DNA from: Lepidodermella squamata | Lineage: Eukaryota > Gastrotricha | Length of the DNA stretch: 64,000 nucleotides | NCBI GenBank assembly: GCA_047495785.1 | Contig: JBLDXI010000017.1 | Span: 1,488,001 to 1,552,000 of the forward strand | Direction of reading: 5' to 3' | In this document: piece by piece, positions 42,631 through 54,550 of the stretch | Position numbering within the stretch: the stretch's first letter is position 1 | Layout: each line of letters starts with the position of its first letter | The notes under the pieces: model-generated | Database searches by the model: none | Told to the model about the DNA's origin: nothing | The model's input: only the letters and a program-made list of their open reading frames with translations | Translations under genes and position numbers: made by a program

Positions 42631-45600
42631 AGAGTACATTTTTTGAATCTTTCTTTTGTAAACCTCTTACATCATCATAACTAATGCTACTTTATATTGC
42701 TACGGAAACAATTTGATTGAATAAAAAACGATCGACATTTTAATGCTTTTTTGTAATTCGGGGGAAAAATCGAAGGTAATTACGATATAAAAGGTTTTCG
42801 AGTAGATATATTAGCAATCGCATATAAAAAAATTGTACACGCCTCGAAAAAATTGTACACTCCGCAATTAAAAAAATGCGCATTGCGCATTGATTAATTT
42901 TTTGTTATATCGAATATGGCTGTTTTTTCATCAAAAGGGGCGCCGCGGAACTCTGCTCAGATAAATCTTAATGCTGTATTACCACGATTTGAGAGTCATG
43001 CCTCCTTAAATTTTAATGCAAACATGCCACTATAATTGGGCCATTTCGAAATGGGTCAAAAACTATGTTTCACTTTATAGTGCGGCCTGTCACTCAAAGT
43101 ACGGTAATACGGTAGATTTTCTCACAAATTCCTCTCTTATATATTCCCTGACAAAAGAAATTGGAATGTTTATATAAATATTTTATGAAAACAGGAATAA
43201 CAATTACGCGTGAATTATTTTGAATTTTTTTATTTCAAATTTTATGGCGACTGGCTCCGTTTTAGCGTGACCTATTTATTTGGCACACCCAAAAACGCGA
43301 GTATAAAATTTGCTGAAAATAATAATTTCCATAGTCTTATAGACTCAATCAATCATCATCATATCGAGCTAATAACAGTAGCATATAGGACGCGGCATAA
43401 ATCTGTGCGTATAAACTTTTCGCCGCCGAGCGACGTATATATAGCGAAGATAACGGGCGCACGATACGCGTGTTGCATGATGATCCCGAAACGATCGTTC
43501 AGTTTTGCCGCCGTCGTGTCGTATCGTGCGATTTAATAATCAAGTAAATAAAATTATATCGACCAAATTTTACGCGCTCTCAGTATTCAGTATATAACTT
43601 TCTATTATTACCTCGAGATTTTCCGCGCGCCGGCTCTTTACAATACCATATCTCGATATATAGAAGGAACACAATATATTGACGGCTTCCTGTTCTCCTT
43701 GTCTTCTCTCAGTAACATTTTCAATTATTATTTCTCGATAATTTACAATACAAAACGAAATTGGATAAAGCTTCAGACTTCAGTCTACGAGGGGTCACTC
43801 GTTCGTGTGGCCGGCCTGTCTTTGTTGAATGATTGAGGCTTTTTAGGTGTCGAAAATTTGACATGCCCTTCGCCTCAACTTCTGGTATACCTCTCAGTAC
43901 ACTTTATCGACATCTTGCGTGTGGCGATGTAATTATTTCAGATTTTTCAAAAACTTTCATGACATTTATTCATAAAAAATGTTTGTTGTCCGAAAAGTTG
44001 TTGTTTATTCGGTACAATTAGCCGGGCGCAAATAACAAAACCGGTCAGCGGGGGGATATTTTTATACCTATGCCCACTACTTGTTATACGGGGCGTGTGA
44101 CTCGGGAATAATTCGTGCGCTGTAAAAATGTGTATATTTATTCGGTGTAATAAATTATATCCCGCAGAAAAATCGGCACACGCGCGCAGCTTTTGGCACG
44201 ATGATATATCGAGCGTGTATCGTTATATTTTTTAGGTTTTCAATTATCCAATATATATAACAATATCTACGAATACGTGCGTATAAGCGAGTGTACTTTT
44301 CCGCCTGGTATAATGCTCTCACCTTAATAGCAGCACGCGCGCACAGCTTTGACGGGTGAAAACGTGCGCGTAATAACGAAATACATTATCATTATCATTC
44401 ATAATATAATGATCTTGATTCGTACGCGCCTCAGATCGCCGCCTTCCTGTTGTAGTAGTAATACACACAGACACACACAGCTCGCATTTTTGGCAAACAA
44501 TTTTTTTCCTGGCGTGCGCTCGCTGCTCAAGCTCTGCGAAACCCGATTTATTACCAGGCACGCGCGTTCTTGCTCTCGCCTATTTACATTGTTCACGTCG
44601 CATATGTAGTATATTCGTATATCAGCGAAAACTAGGCTTTTTTCCCTATACAAGAAGAATTATAATAACGAGTATTATTTTATTATTATCACGCTTTCGG
44701 TGCATTTTTTGTCCACGTGTAGCATAAAGCCCATTGTAGCATTAGCGAATAGGGTTTCGCATACATTTTAAACATGGAAATATTACATAATAACCACGAT
44801 ATATATCGCGCGATATATTTTTTGTATAATAATAATAAAATAGAAGTACGCCAGTCATCGCCGGCAGAGTGCCAAATTCGTGTGTTCGTATCAAATAGTA
44901 CTTATAATGGTTGTAGTAGAATCGCATCGGTCATTCTGCTCTTCGCCCATGTGTGCAAAAATAATAGTATAACAGTAGGCGAGCGGCAATTGGTGCTTGT
45001 TCAATAAATCTATACGCGATTTCATTCTTCGTAATATTTTTACAACAAAAATCCGCCGTAATTCAGCTCACCCTACTTGAGACCATTTTCGCTTCGTGAA
45101 GCTCGCTCTTTATATATAGGAATAAACGAAAATAAGAATGGAAAATTTTCGTTATTGCCAGACAGAAATTATCTACGTTCTGTACAACAATCATTTTACT
45201 TGATAAATATAATATCGGCCGGTACCGCCGCCGATAAATTTCTCGGCCCAACCAGACGCGACACACTTTTTCGACGCACGCGCGGCCTTGGCCTCATACT
45301 CCCGACGATAAACGCGAAATGGCTACAATGTATCGCCTTATACTATAAGCAAGTATATAATATATATTCTAGAGTGAAAATGGCGATACACACGCTTTGC
45401 TGGTATCGCGCTGGCCCCTTTTGTGGTCACCCTACTATATTTATAACCTGCGCGCGCTTTTCCTCTTCTAGCGCGCATAGCCGCAAAACCTGCGCCGAAA
45501 GCTCGCTTTAATGGCTTGTTCCTAAGATATCTAATATTATAAACCCTGCAGTCGTCGCCTTATTTTGATAATAGTAATAATATGAATGTAAAAATAATGC

Positions 45601-47596
45601 GTCGCACCCTTTTTATTTTTATATATTACTATAACTATTTCTCACTCAGTCGCGTCCCCCCACACAACAAACTTCCGGCGTGAAACGCCGTCTGGCAGCC
45701 TCCACTAGGTACCTATAACACATTGTTCTCGTCCGCCAGTCCCACCATTCATCGGTCGCCGGGCCGAATTTTTAAGGTGGCATTGTTCTAGAAACGGCGT
45801 CTTCATCTTGAAAAATCGCCGAGCAATTTGCTGTTGTTGAACAATTTTCGTGTACATTTTACAGCAGCTGCAGGTTATAGTGTTTTACCATCATCGCATC
45901 GTCTCTATAAAACAGGCGACAACAGTTTTCTCGCAAGCGACATTAAAACCTCGTTGTGTTTACCAATTATACATTGGCCACAGGCCTGTCGCGCGCGGCT
46001 TTGTTTGCGGCTATTTAAAAACCAATTATGAAAAATGGCCTTGACGTCGCTGCTTTCGGCCCTTGACTTTTGTCACAAAATGCCAATTTTTGCAAAATAC
46101 CATCATTTACGCGACTCTCATTATTTATTAAAATCACAGCCATATAATTTATCGCCAAAGTTTATAATTTTTCCATTGTTATTCGGCAGCACAAGTGTTT
46201 TCTCATAACTTTATATTGTTGTTGTTGTTATGCGATTTTTACCTGTGATAGACTTTGCTAAATACGGTATTTCAATTAGCAATTTTTTACCGACTAATCT
46301 TTTCGCCCCGAAGCGGGTAAAATGATGTTTTAGTGCGTGTTTTTTACGCAATAATCCGGAATTTCCTACATCAGGTGCAATCCATGTTCTTGCAATTAAA
46401 CTTACACCTGTACACGACTTGTGGAAATGTTTTATTTATTTTTATTACTTTGGCTTGGTTTTTCAGAAATACGATGTGTGACCTCTCAAGCTCGCGGCTA
46501 TTTTTACATTAGAATATTATTACACTCTAGTGCGTCTAATAAATTTCTCGCCGCACACCTTAAAACTTGGTGCGTGCTGCACATGTGAGGTTTATGGATA
46601 GTGGGAGTGCGTGTAAGGTGTTTCACCTTTTTCCTCCCCACTAATTATTATTCCAGTCATTAGCTTTTGACCACACTTGCTTACCTTTTACACGCATGTT
46701 TGACTAGAGCTCGAGTGCAGGACGACGTTGCCAAAAACACGACGAAGCTCGGCCAATTATCGAAGCCGACAAAGCGGATCGAAAATTCTCTTGTTTCTTC
46801 TTCCTCTAGTTCTTCTTCTTTTGCTCTCACTCGTCTTGCCGTAGTCGTACTCGTCGTCATAATCATCGTCGCGGCCTAAAGACTGAGAAGCCAGTAGGCC
46901 GCAAAACACACTCATCGAAACGGCCGAGCGATTTATCGATTCAATGGGCAGCGCGCATCTCGCTTTTTATTTATATTATTTTTTTGTATGTTTATTTTTC
47001 CCCTTATTATATTATTATTAATGTTTTGCCCTCTCTCCTGTTTTGAGAACAATAATAGTAATATATTGAAAAATACTCGAAAATACAGAGAAGACACATC
47101 GTTGTTAAAAACGAGAGGGAGAGATAAATTTGCTGCTGCTCGCCTCACGCTTATAGTATCTCTATCACATAATCATCAGCTTCATCGGCAGCTGCATTTG
47201 TGTTGTTTTTCGCCGCGGTTTATCAAACTAACTTGCAAAAGATACTCGTCGCAAAAACAACAACAATATAATGCAGTAAAGCAATAAATAAGTGCACTCA
47301 GGAGTCGCGCGGCCGCCCTCGCGGCGAACTTAATCTGAAGCTATGATTCCGCCAATTTTTTAGGATAAACAACACATATTTTTCTATCGCCCACTGATTT
47401 TTCCAATGCCAGCACTGGTATTTAGTTATTATGTTAGTTATTTTTTGTATTAAGGTGGAATTTTCGAAATTACCATTATTCATTCGTTTTTTCCACAATT
47501 CGAATCTCAACCAATTTTCTTTATTATTTTTTAATAGAATTTAAGAAGTTGAAAATGAGTCGCCTGTTTCCACCCGACCACGTTTGAATTTAAAGT
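42631..47596. other. long AT-rich intergenic region, no gene found
   Basis: Five kilobases with strong runs of AT and TA and dispersed CGCGCG strings. The many short frames have no family resemblance. An imperfect direct repeat (AAAAAATTGTACAC) occurs twice at 42828-42862. TTAAGGTGG motifs lie at 45772 and 47450; the latter is 147 bp upstream of the ASB start. Several microRNA-like seeds were examined and rejected for lack of a hairpin. Confidence 0.35.
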
Positions 47597-50508
47597 ATGG
47601 CGCCACCAAGCGACTCTCAGAATATCAACAAAACGGCGCTGTTGATGGCGCCGATACGGCGGCGGCTTATCGCCGGCGCTATGCAAGTTCGAACGGCTTT
47701 CAAGCAGTGCTTTCCTATCGGCGGCGATGACGACAGTCGCCGGCGTAAATTGACGAAAAAGCGAAAAATGGCAGACGACGAGCCGCAAATCGACGTGGCG
47801 CCAGATCATAGCGACAAGGGCAGAACTTGCGTCCTACCGCTGATTGCTGATGACTCTTCAACGCTGACAACCACCCAAACTAGCGATGACTCATCGGCAT
47901 CATCGCCTCTCAGCCCGATGAGCGTTGGCAGCGACGAGCCGGTGATTGCTCCGTGCAACAAAACGATGACAACCGCTATCCTTGAGCCCCTTCGACCGAT
48001 GCGGCAGTCCTGTCTGGCGAGTCGCGTAAATCGCACTTTCTTACTGCGGAAAACGAAGGCGGCGTTGAATAAAGTGAAACAGGCGTCGGAAAAACCTGCG
48101 ATGAATGCTTCTCAGCCGAAAAAACCGGTTTCATCGTCGTCGAGTCGATTGCGTTTCGGAATGAGGTCAAATAAACCGCAATCAGCGCCTTCTTCTTCTG
48201 CTGGCTCCAGCGGCCGACCGCAGTTTACTGGCGGGAAAGCGTCGCTATCCGGCTGTTTGATGACCTTTGTCATTTTTACGAACGGTTCTTCGACTCGAAT
48301 GTGGTTTCTGGTCGCGCGACAGCCGCAGAACAACAGTGGAAATGCGGGTCAGAAATCGTCAGCGAAAAACAATCGGCAAACTGAGTCGCAGAATTCGTCG
48401 GGTGAGAATCAGTCTCAGCGCCGCCATCCGCCTGGTCACGAAAGACCTGCGTCTGCCGCTAGTTCGACGTCTTCTCGTCGCCGTAATGTGTCGACGCCGC
48501 CTCAAGGATCGTCGGCAAGCGCACAGGAGAAAAAGCGCTCCCTTATCAACAGATTCTTGTGTTCAGGTGTGTTAGCGATTTCTTTCATAGGCAGAGTTGG
48601 TTATAATTGATAATAGGCTTTATTGTTGAAAATTCTGACCTACTTATAAAAAATCCATTTTTCTTTTTTACGCACTCATTTTTTATTGCTTTGATTTTAG
48701 AGGATGGCAAGTGCACAGGATCAGATGGCCGATCTCGGCTGGCCATCGCAGCAAGTTGGGCTTGTCCGGCTGCTATAAAGCTGCTTCTTCGCCGAGGAGC
48801 TCCGGTTAATTCAGTCGATTCGCGCGGTAAAGCCGCTCTTCATTACGTCGCTTATGGGTAAGTTCCTTGATGTGCAATCTCTTCTTAATTTTGTGTGAAT
48901 CATGAAACGCACAATGAATATGCAAATGAGGGCGCAAAATTACCCGCTAAATATCCCAAGTTAACTAGCACATTTTAAATTGCCAAAAATCAGGGAAAAA
49001 TAACAAAACAATCAAAATTTGCAGGTAAATCAGGAATCCGCTTGCCCACCTGTGGTTAGAATTTCAAAATATTTGGTTGATTTTTAAACGCGGAATAATG
49101 GGTTTTTCCATAAGTTATACGTTGTTATTCAAATTGTAAATTTACTGTTCATATTTTTTAGTCATTCATCTGTCGAAGCAGTGGTAGAATGTTTGCTGTT
49201 GCTGCTCGACGCCGGTGCTAAAGTCAATTGCTTCGACGACGAGAACAACACGCCGCTGCACCTGGCGGCTCTGGCCGGCTGCGGCCCGGCTATGGGCCTG
49301 CTGCTGAAGCGGGGCGCTGACTCATCGGTGCCGAACGCCACCGGCCGCACCCCGGTTTTCAACTTCCTTAACAACGCCTTCAACGCCGACAACATACCGG
49401 GCCTGCTCGAGCTGGCGTGCGGCTCGCCTTACGCCTTCGCCGGCGCCTTTCAGCTGTCGGAGAAAATCAAGGCGCAAATGCCGAGCGCGCCCGAATTTCG
49501 ACGAAATCTTTCAACTGCGGCACTTTTCGACAGTTCACCTTCGAAAAAGCTCGTCGATTGCTCGGGACGAATGCCTCTCGTATTAAAGGTGAGATTTCCG
49601 ATTTCAAGGCTTGTCTTACAATACATAGATAGGGGAAAATATTAGTTTCATGCGTTTGGGTGACGGAATCTATTGTAGTTTCCCGTAATGGCACGTTTTC
49701 TTATTATTTCGTATTTTTGTCACCAAAATCGAATTTATTAATCATTTTTCAAATTAAATTTTGGCAAAAGAAAATGCAGAATTAATGATGAAACAGAAAA
49801 ATTGGTACGGCAACAAAACAGCAACTTTGCAGAACAGCGAATGCGACAAAACAGCTGATTTTTTATTTTGCGACAAAACACCGAAAACTTACTATGCACA
49901 AAATGCTTTGTGTTTCTGCTCAAAACAGAAATAACTGCCCAAAACAGCAAACACGACAAAACAGCATCTTTTTCATCTTGCAGAAATGAAATGTCGCAAA
50001 ATAAAAAAATGTGCCGTTTTGTCGCGTTTGCTATTCTGCTGTTTTGTCGCCGTACCAAGTTTTCTTTACTGTTTTCATTATTGATTATGCATTTCTGCAA
50101 GTTGAAAAAGTTGCTGTTTTGTCGCGTTTGCTGTTTTGGGTATTTGCTGTTATGACGGTCTGCCGAAAAATTATTAAGGAGGATTTTATCAATTTTTGAC
50201 AGAATTTGACGTTTTGATTTAAAATTTTCATTTACGCTGTTTTTTAGCTGACGATCCAACCATCTTTGATGCCGGTTCACATTGACGAGTCGCTAGTACT
50301 TTCATCTGGCTTCAAGGAACTGTTGTGCCTTGTTGCAACGTGCCCGCCGAGCTTGCAACTGCTCGCGACGCATTCTATCCGCAAAGCTCTGCTCGAGGCG
50401 CTTCACGCTGCCCAGCAATCAGCTTCATCGCCGTCGAGCGAGTCCATTCAAGCTGCTGCTAGCGTTATCGACCTTCCAAACTCTTTGAAATGCTTCTTAT
50501 TCGCCTGA
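47597..50508 (+). CDS. ankyrin-repeat SOCS-box (ASB-like) protein
   Basis: Four exons, 47597-48566, 48701-48857, 49162-49588 and 50248-50508, encode 604 residues. The first 325 residues are low-complexity (Ser, Lys, Gln, Asn) without a known domain. Ankyrin repeats then follow: RLAIAASWACPAAIKLLLRR, GKAALHYVAYGHSSVEAVVE, LLLLLDAGAKVNCFDDENNT, PLHLAALAGCGPAMGLLLKR. The C-terminus reads PPSLQLLATHSIRKALLEAL ... VIDLPNSLKCFLFA, with the SL..L....IR..L and LP..L..FL pattern of a SOCS box. Such proteins bring substrates to Elongin BC-Cullin-5 ubiquitin ligases. Splice phases match throughout. The third intron holds a foldback repeat. I cannot say which ASB member it is; the long N-terminal extension is unusual. 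Confidence 0.8.
49802..50058. repeat. foldback (inverted-repeat) element in an ASB intron
   Basis: TTGGTACGGCAACAAAACAG at 49802 is mirrored by TGTTTTGTCGCCGTACCAA ending at 50058. The arms extend to roughly 47 nt with one short gap, and both contain repeated (G)CGACAAAACAGC units. Further copies of TGTTTTGTCGCGTTTGCTG continue to about 50140. It looks like a foldback or MITE-type insertion. I could not identify a target duplication. Confidence 0.65.
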
Positions 50509-51550
50509 AACAGGAAAAATCACTGCGAAAATCTAACAACAAGACTTGACTCTCTTTTTCAGCTGCCTCATCCGACACAATAATAACTTTCTTTCTGAAA
50601 ATCCTTACCAATGTCACACGTTACATCTTCTTCTTCTTTTGGTGCAAAAAAGAGTGGAAAAAATTAATAACAGAGGAATTTAAAAATGAATTGTTCCTAG
50701 AATAAATTTTGGTGCCCTCTGGATTGATTTGACAAGAACTATTACCTCCAAGTTGTTGTATGAAAAAAAATTGTTGACGATGATTTGTAACACTATACGT
50801 CTATTATTTTTGTGTTTTTTTTTCTTGGATTTTTTTTACTGGAAATTTTAATGTACAAATCTTTCGAGTTTTCATCATGATGATAATACACGTGTCTGAG
50901 ACGATCTTTTGTTTTAAAAAATTTTACTTGGCGATTGAAGCAGGATGTAACCATGTTTTCAGTGCTTTCTCGGCGCGCTCCATCTTCACCTTCATTTGAA
51001 CGTTATTTGTCATAATATACATGATTTTATTTTGTTGGAAAAAATCATCGGTCTGTTGTCAAAATTTGATAGTTTCCTCTCATCTTTCGCTATCATCAAC
51101 CTCTTATTGCAAGTTGCCAATAGTTATAGCAGTACGTATGCCTCATTTTTTAGCTGAAATCTAACTTACCTCATTTCTCTGTTGATTTTTGTTTGTTCTT
51201 CATCTTCTCCGCGACATTTTCAAAAAATTAAATTCGCCTAAATGTAATAACGAATGTGTGTTGTGTTGAAAAAAACAATACCTTTACGATTCAGACACAA
51301 TTTTAGTATATTTTGTTATAATACAGGAAAAAAGTATATATTCCCTATTATTTACTTATTCATTAAACTGGAAAAAAATCGTAATATCGTCGGAAAATAT
51401 CGAAATAAAGCGGAATGATTCTTTCAGAGTTGCTAAAGGTTTTTCCTCCTGGGACGATGAGGGCTGACAGGTGTCAAAGTTGCACGCATCGGGCAAAGTT
51501 GGTGCAGAAGAAAAAAACGAATTTTTTCACTATTTTTTGCCATCGATAAA
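50509..51550. other. intergenic, ASB 3' flank to LRR gene promoter
   Basis: No gene is seen. T-rich and A-rich stretches probably contain the ASB 3' UTR. GTTGCTA, an RFX X-box half-site, occurs at 51429, 122 bp before the LRR gene start. Confidence 0.35.
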
Positions 51551-54120
51551 ATGATCAACTCGATTTTTAAACGCGATTTTTCGCTGTTATCTGCCGTTAA
51601 AAATTACGATTACCAAATTAAAATTAACGGGCCTTACTATTCCTATCGAGACCCGGTGACTGGTCGGCGAGAATTCGTGTTTGATGAAGAAATTCAGGGT
51701 TTCATCGACGAGGGTTTGACGCCCACGAAAGCGATTGAGCGCTACCTGGCTCGCAAATATTCCAAGTCCAATAGTAAGCAGCAGTCGAATCTTACGAAAT
51801 CACGAATTTCCAACTTTTCCAACACCTCGACCTTACTGTCACCGTGGCTTGGCATCAAGAATCGAAAACCGGAGGCGACAAAAGTGAACAAGCAGTATCG
51901 TAATCAAACTCTAGCAAATGTAGAAAGCAACGCTAGCCTGCAGTTTCACCAATCACCCTCTGCTTCAAAGCAGCCTTCATTTATAAACGATGATTTTCAA
52001 TTTAATAGCGACGATGAGGTTGAAGAAGAGAAGCCGTCGCATAGCAAGCGGAGGTGGCAGTTGAAGTTCGACATGGGCGATGATTCCGACTCGACTGGAG
52101 AACATCGAGAGCATCGCCATGGGGCTATGTCGATGATGTGCATGCGCGATGACCTTCAGCGGTACATGACAGCCTGTAAACAGTTCGAGGTCAGCCCAGC
52201 TCAGGCTTTTATCGATCAGCTCGGCGCCAGGACGATCCGGGTCAAGTACCACACGCTCTCCCCGATCGAGCTGGGACCTATGTTACATACACTTGCGGAA
52301 AGGGCTACAGCCCCGATAACGTCATTAGACCTTTCCTGTAATCCTTTAACTGATAAAGCCGCTGGATTGTTAGTCGCATTTCTCAACACGTCAGCGGCTG
52401 ATTGTTTGACTTATTTGAATCTCTCGGATTGCATGCTCGGCATGCGAGGTGGTCAGCAGATTCTCGACTGTGTCCAAGACAATTTTTCGATAAAAGAATT
52501 GTATTTATCGTCAAATAATTTCGGTGATACGATTGGGCCGAGTCTTCAAAACCTTCTTTCTGTAAATGATGTATTGAGACACCTTGACATAAGTCGGAAC
52601 AAGATATCTGTGGACTCAGCGGAACGATTGGCTGATGGTTTAAGTAAGCTTGGAATATAGCTCAAATTATTTCCGACCTTTTTGAACCTTTTCCAGGCAA
52701 AAATTCATCACTAGTATCTATTAATGTTTCTTGGAACGGAATTAGGCTTCGAGGAGGCGAAGCCATTGGAGCAGTCTTTGTGGTTTGGGAAAATAGTAAC
52801 CCTCCTTAAGATTTAAATTCTCCCCTTAATTTTCATCAGATGACAACCTTAAGTGAAATCGATTTATCTTGGAATGGCGTTTCGAACGACGGAGCTCGAG
52901 CGATTAGCGCTGCGTTAACTGAGCGAACTTGCGTTCTCAAATCACTGAACCTCGAATGCAATCGAATCGGCTTACTGGGCGCGTATGCTCTCGCCCGGGC
53001 CCTGCGTCATAATCGAACTCTGAAAAAACTTGACCTGACAATGAACCCGATCACTACTGAAGGCGTGAAAGCGATTTTCAAAGCTCTGATGAACAATTAT
53101 TACACAGGGTTGGAGCAGCTTGATATTAGGGACACTCCCATCGAGCAAGCATTCACGGATCTGATCGATCAAATTCGTCGACGAAAATCGAAACGAGCCG
53201 GTTCTGAATTCATCGTAAATTACGGCACGACAGTCCATGACCCAGATTTTTACATCTCAACCGCGGAGGCGTTCAACCGGGTCAATGACCCGATCACGAT
53301 TTTATTCAAATATGTCAAAGAGAAAGGGCTACGGCTTTTGGACCTGTTCGCTCAGTTCGATAAAGATCACTCTTCAACGGTCAGCATTGACGAATTTCGA
53401 CACGGATTTATCGTGAGAAATTTCGAATTGTTTTTTTTCTTTTTTAACCGTTTAAGCTTTTAGGCTACTAAAATTCCCTTGACTGAAGCACAGCTAGATT
53501 ATTTATTCGGAGTGATGGACTTGGATGGGAACGGTGAAATTGACTATGCGTAAGACTGAATCAATTATAACTCATCGCAGCTAATGAGGGTCGATTTATT
53601 TCGCAGAGAACTTCTCGCTCTTCAGCAACAATATCGTGAAAATATGCGGAGGAAATTACGAGTTGCGAAGCAGGAAGAGATGGAATTGGACGAACCGAAG
53701 TTGCCACCTTTACCTAAAGAAGTAAACAAAACCCCTCGGGACAAAATTCTCAAGTAAGTGCAAGTATATATCTCGTAATTGATATTACTATAAGAATAAC
53801 CTTGCAATAGAGCTCGAGATGACTACCTGAAGTCGAATAATAACACTTCGACGAGCAACAGACCGCCTGTGAAGTTGCCGGAAATAAATAATAGCAGCAC
53901 GGGAACATTGGCCAGCAGAAGGACTTCATCTTTTAAGGAAGCTCTCGATGTTGAACGCCGAAAATTGATGCAGTCTGTGAAAAATGATGGAAGCATCAGT
54001 CAAAGAGGTCCAGGGAGTATTGCAGGGAGTCAGGTGACACAAAATTCCCGCATTCCGCAGCGCAGGAATCAAGGCCGATCACGACCACCTGCTATCGAAC
54101 TAGATGAATCGGTTGAATAA
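51551..54120 (+). CDS. leucine-rich repeat and EF-hand protein, LRRC74-like
   Basis: Six exons, 51551-52643, 52697-52782, 52840-53412, 53464-53549, 53607-53753 and 53811-54120, encode 764 residues. About 240 N-terminal residues are polar and partly acidic. From about 245 to 530 there are ribonuclease-inhibitor-type repeats with the pattern L..L.L..N.(I/L)....A..LA..L (ITSLDLSCNPLTDKAAGLLV, LKSLNLECNRIGLLGAYALA, LKKLDLTMNPITTEGVKAIF). Two EF-hands follow: DKDHSSTVSIDE near 570 and DLDGNGEIDYAE near 605. The tail is basic and disordered. RI-type LRRs followed by EF-hands fit LRRC74A/B. The second exon uses an unusual donor (GTG|GTTTGG). It may act in cilia or testis by family resemblance; function is not established. 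Confidence 0.72.
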
Positions 54121-54550
54121 CTCAAAACCCTCATTTTATAAACAACGTGACCATCTTTTATTATTCACTCTGTTAAATAGTTTTATATTACGAGTTGGAA
54201 CAATAGCAAGTTGATATATTTTTTCAGTCATCAACAGCATGACAATATTTTCAAGTAATTAATATTCGAAATCAAAAATTCATCACAAATCAGCACTTTA
54301 TACACGCGTCAGCATTCGCAACGGCTTTGTGATGATGAAACTCAAGTTAACAAGCATTGAAACAATCATATTTAATCGATAAAATAAACTTAATTCATGT
54401 TTTTAAAGCCAAGAAAATCAGACAATCTGAGACGATTATCGAATTGAAGCTAGTTTTCTCCGCTATTTAAAGGCACAACACGTCACGAGAAGCAATGATC
54501 AACCAAATTTTGTCATATTGTTGTAGTTAAAATAATGGATAAATGAGAGT
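54121..54550. other. convergent 3' ends of LRR and coiled-coil genes
   Basis: Shared 3' flank of 430 bp, AT-rich. AAAATAAAC near 54380 and TTTTATTAT near 54155 could serve as poly(A) signals on the two strands. Nothing else is seen. Confidence 0.35.

Noticed and set aside
43162-43183. TGGAATGTTT, resembling the miR-1 seed
   Set aside because: Only the seed matches; the rest differs from miR-1 and no pairing arm lies upstream or downstream.
46133-46154. AATCACAGCCAT, resembling miR-2/miR-13
   Set aside because: First base differs, 3' half does not match, and there is no complementary arm within 80 nt.
46701-46722. TGACTAGAGCTCGAGTGCAG, resembling miR-279/miR-44
   Set aside because: The seed matches but the flanking sequence does not fold into a plausible precursor by eye.
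49738-50280. 180-codon minus-strand frame in the ASB intron
   Set aside because: It is generated by the repeated units of the foldback element, not by a gene.
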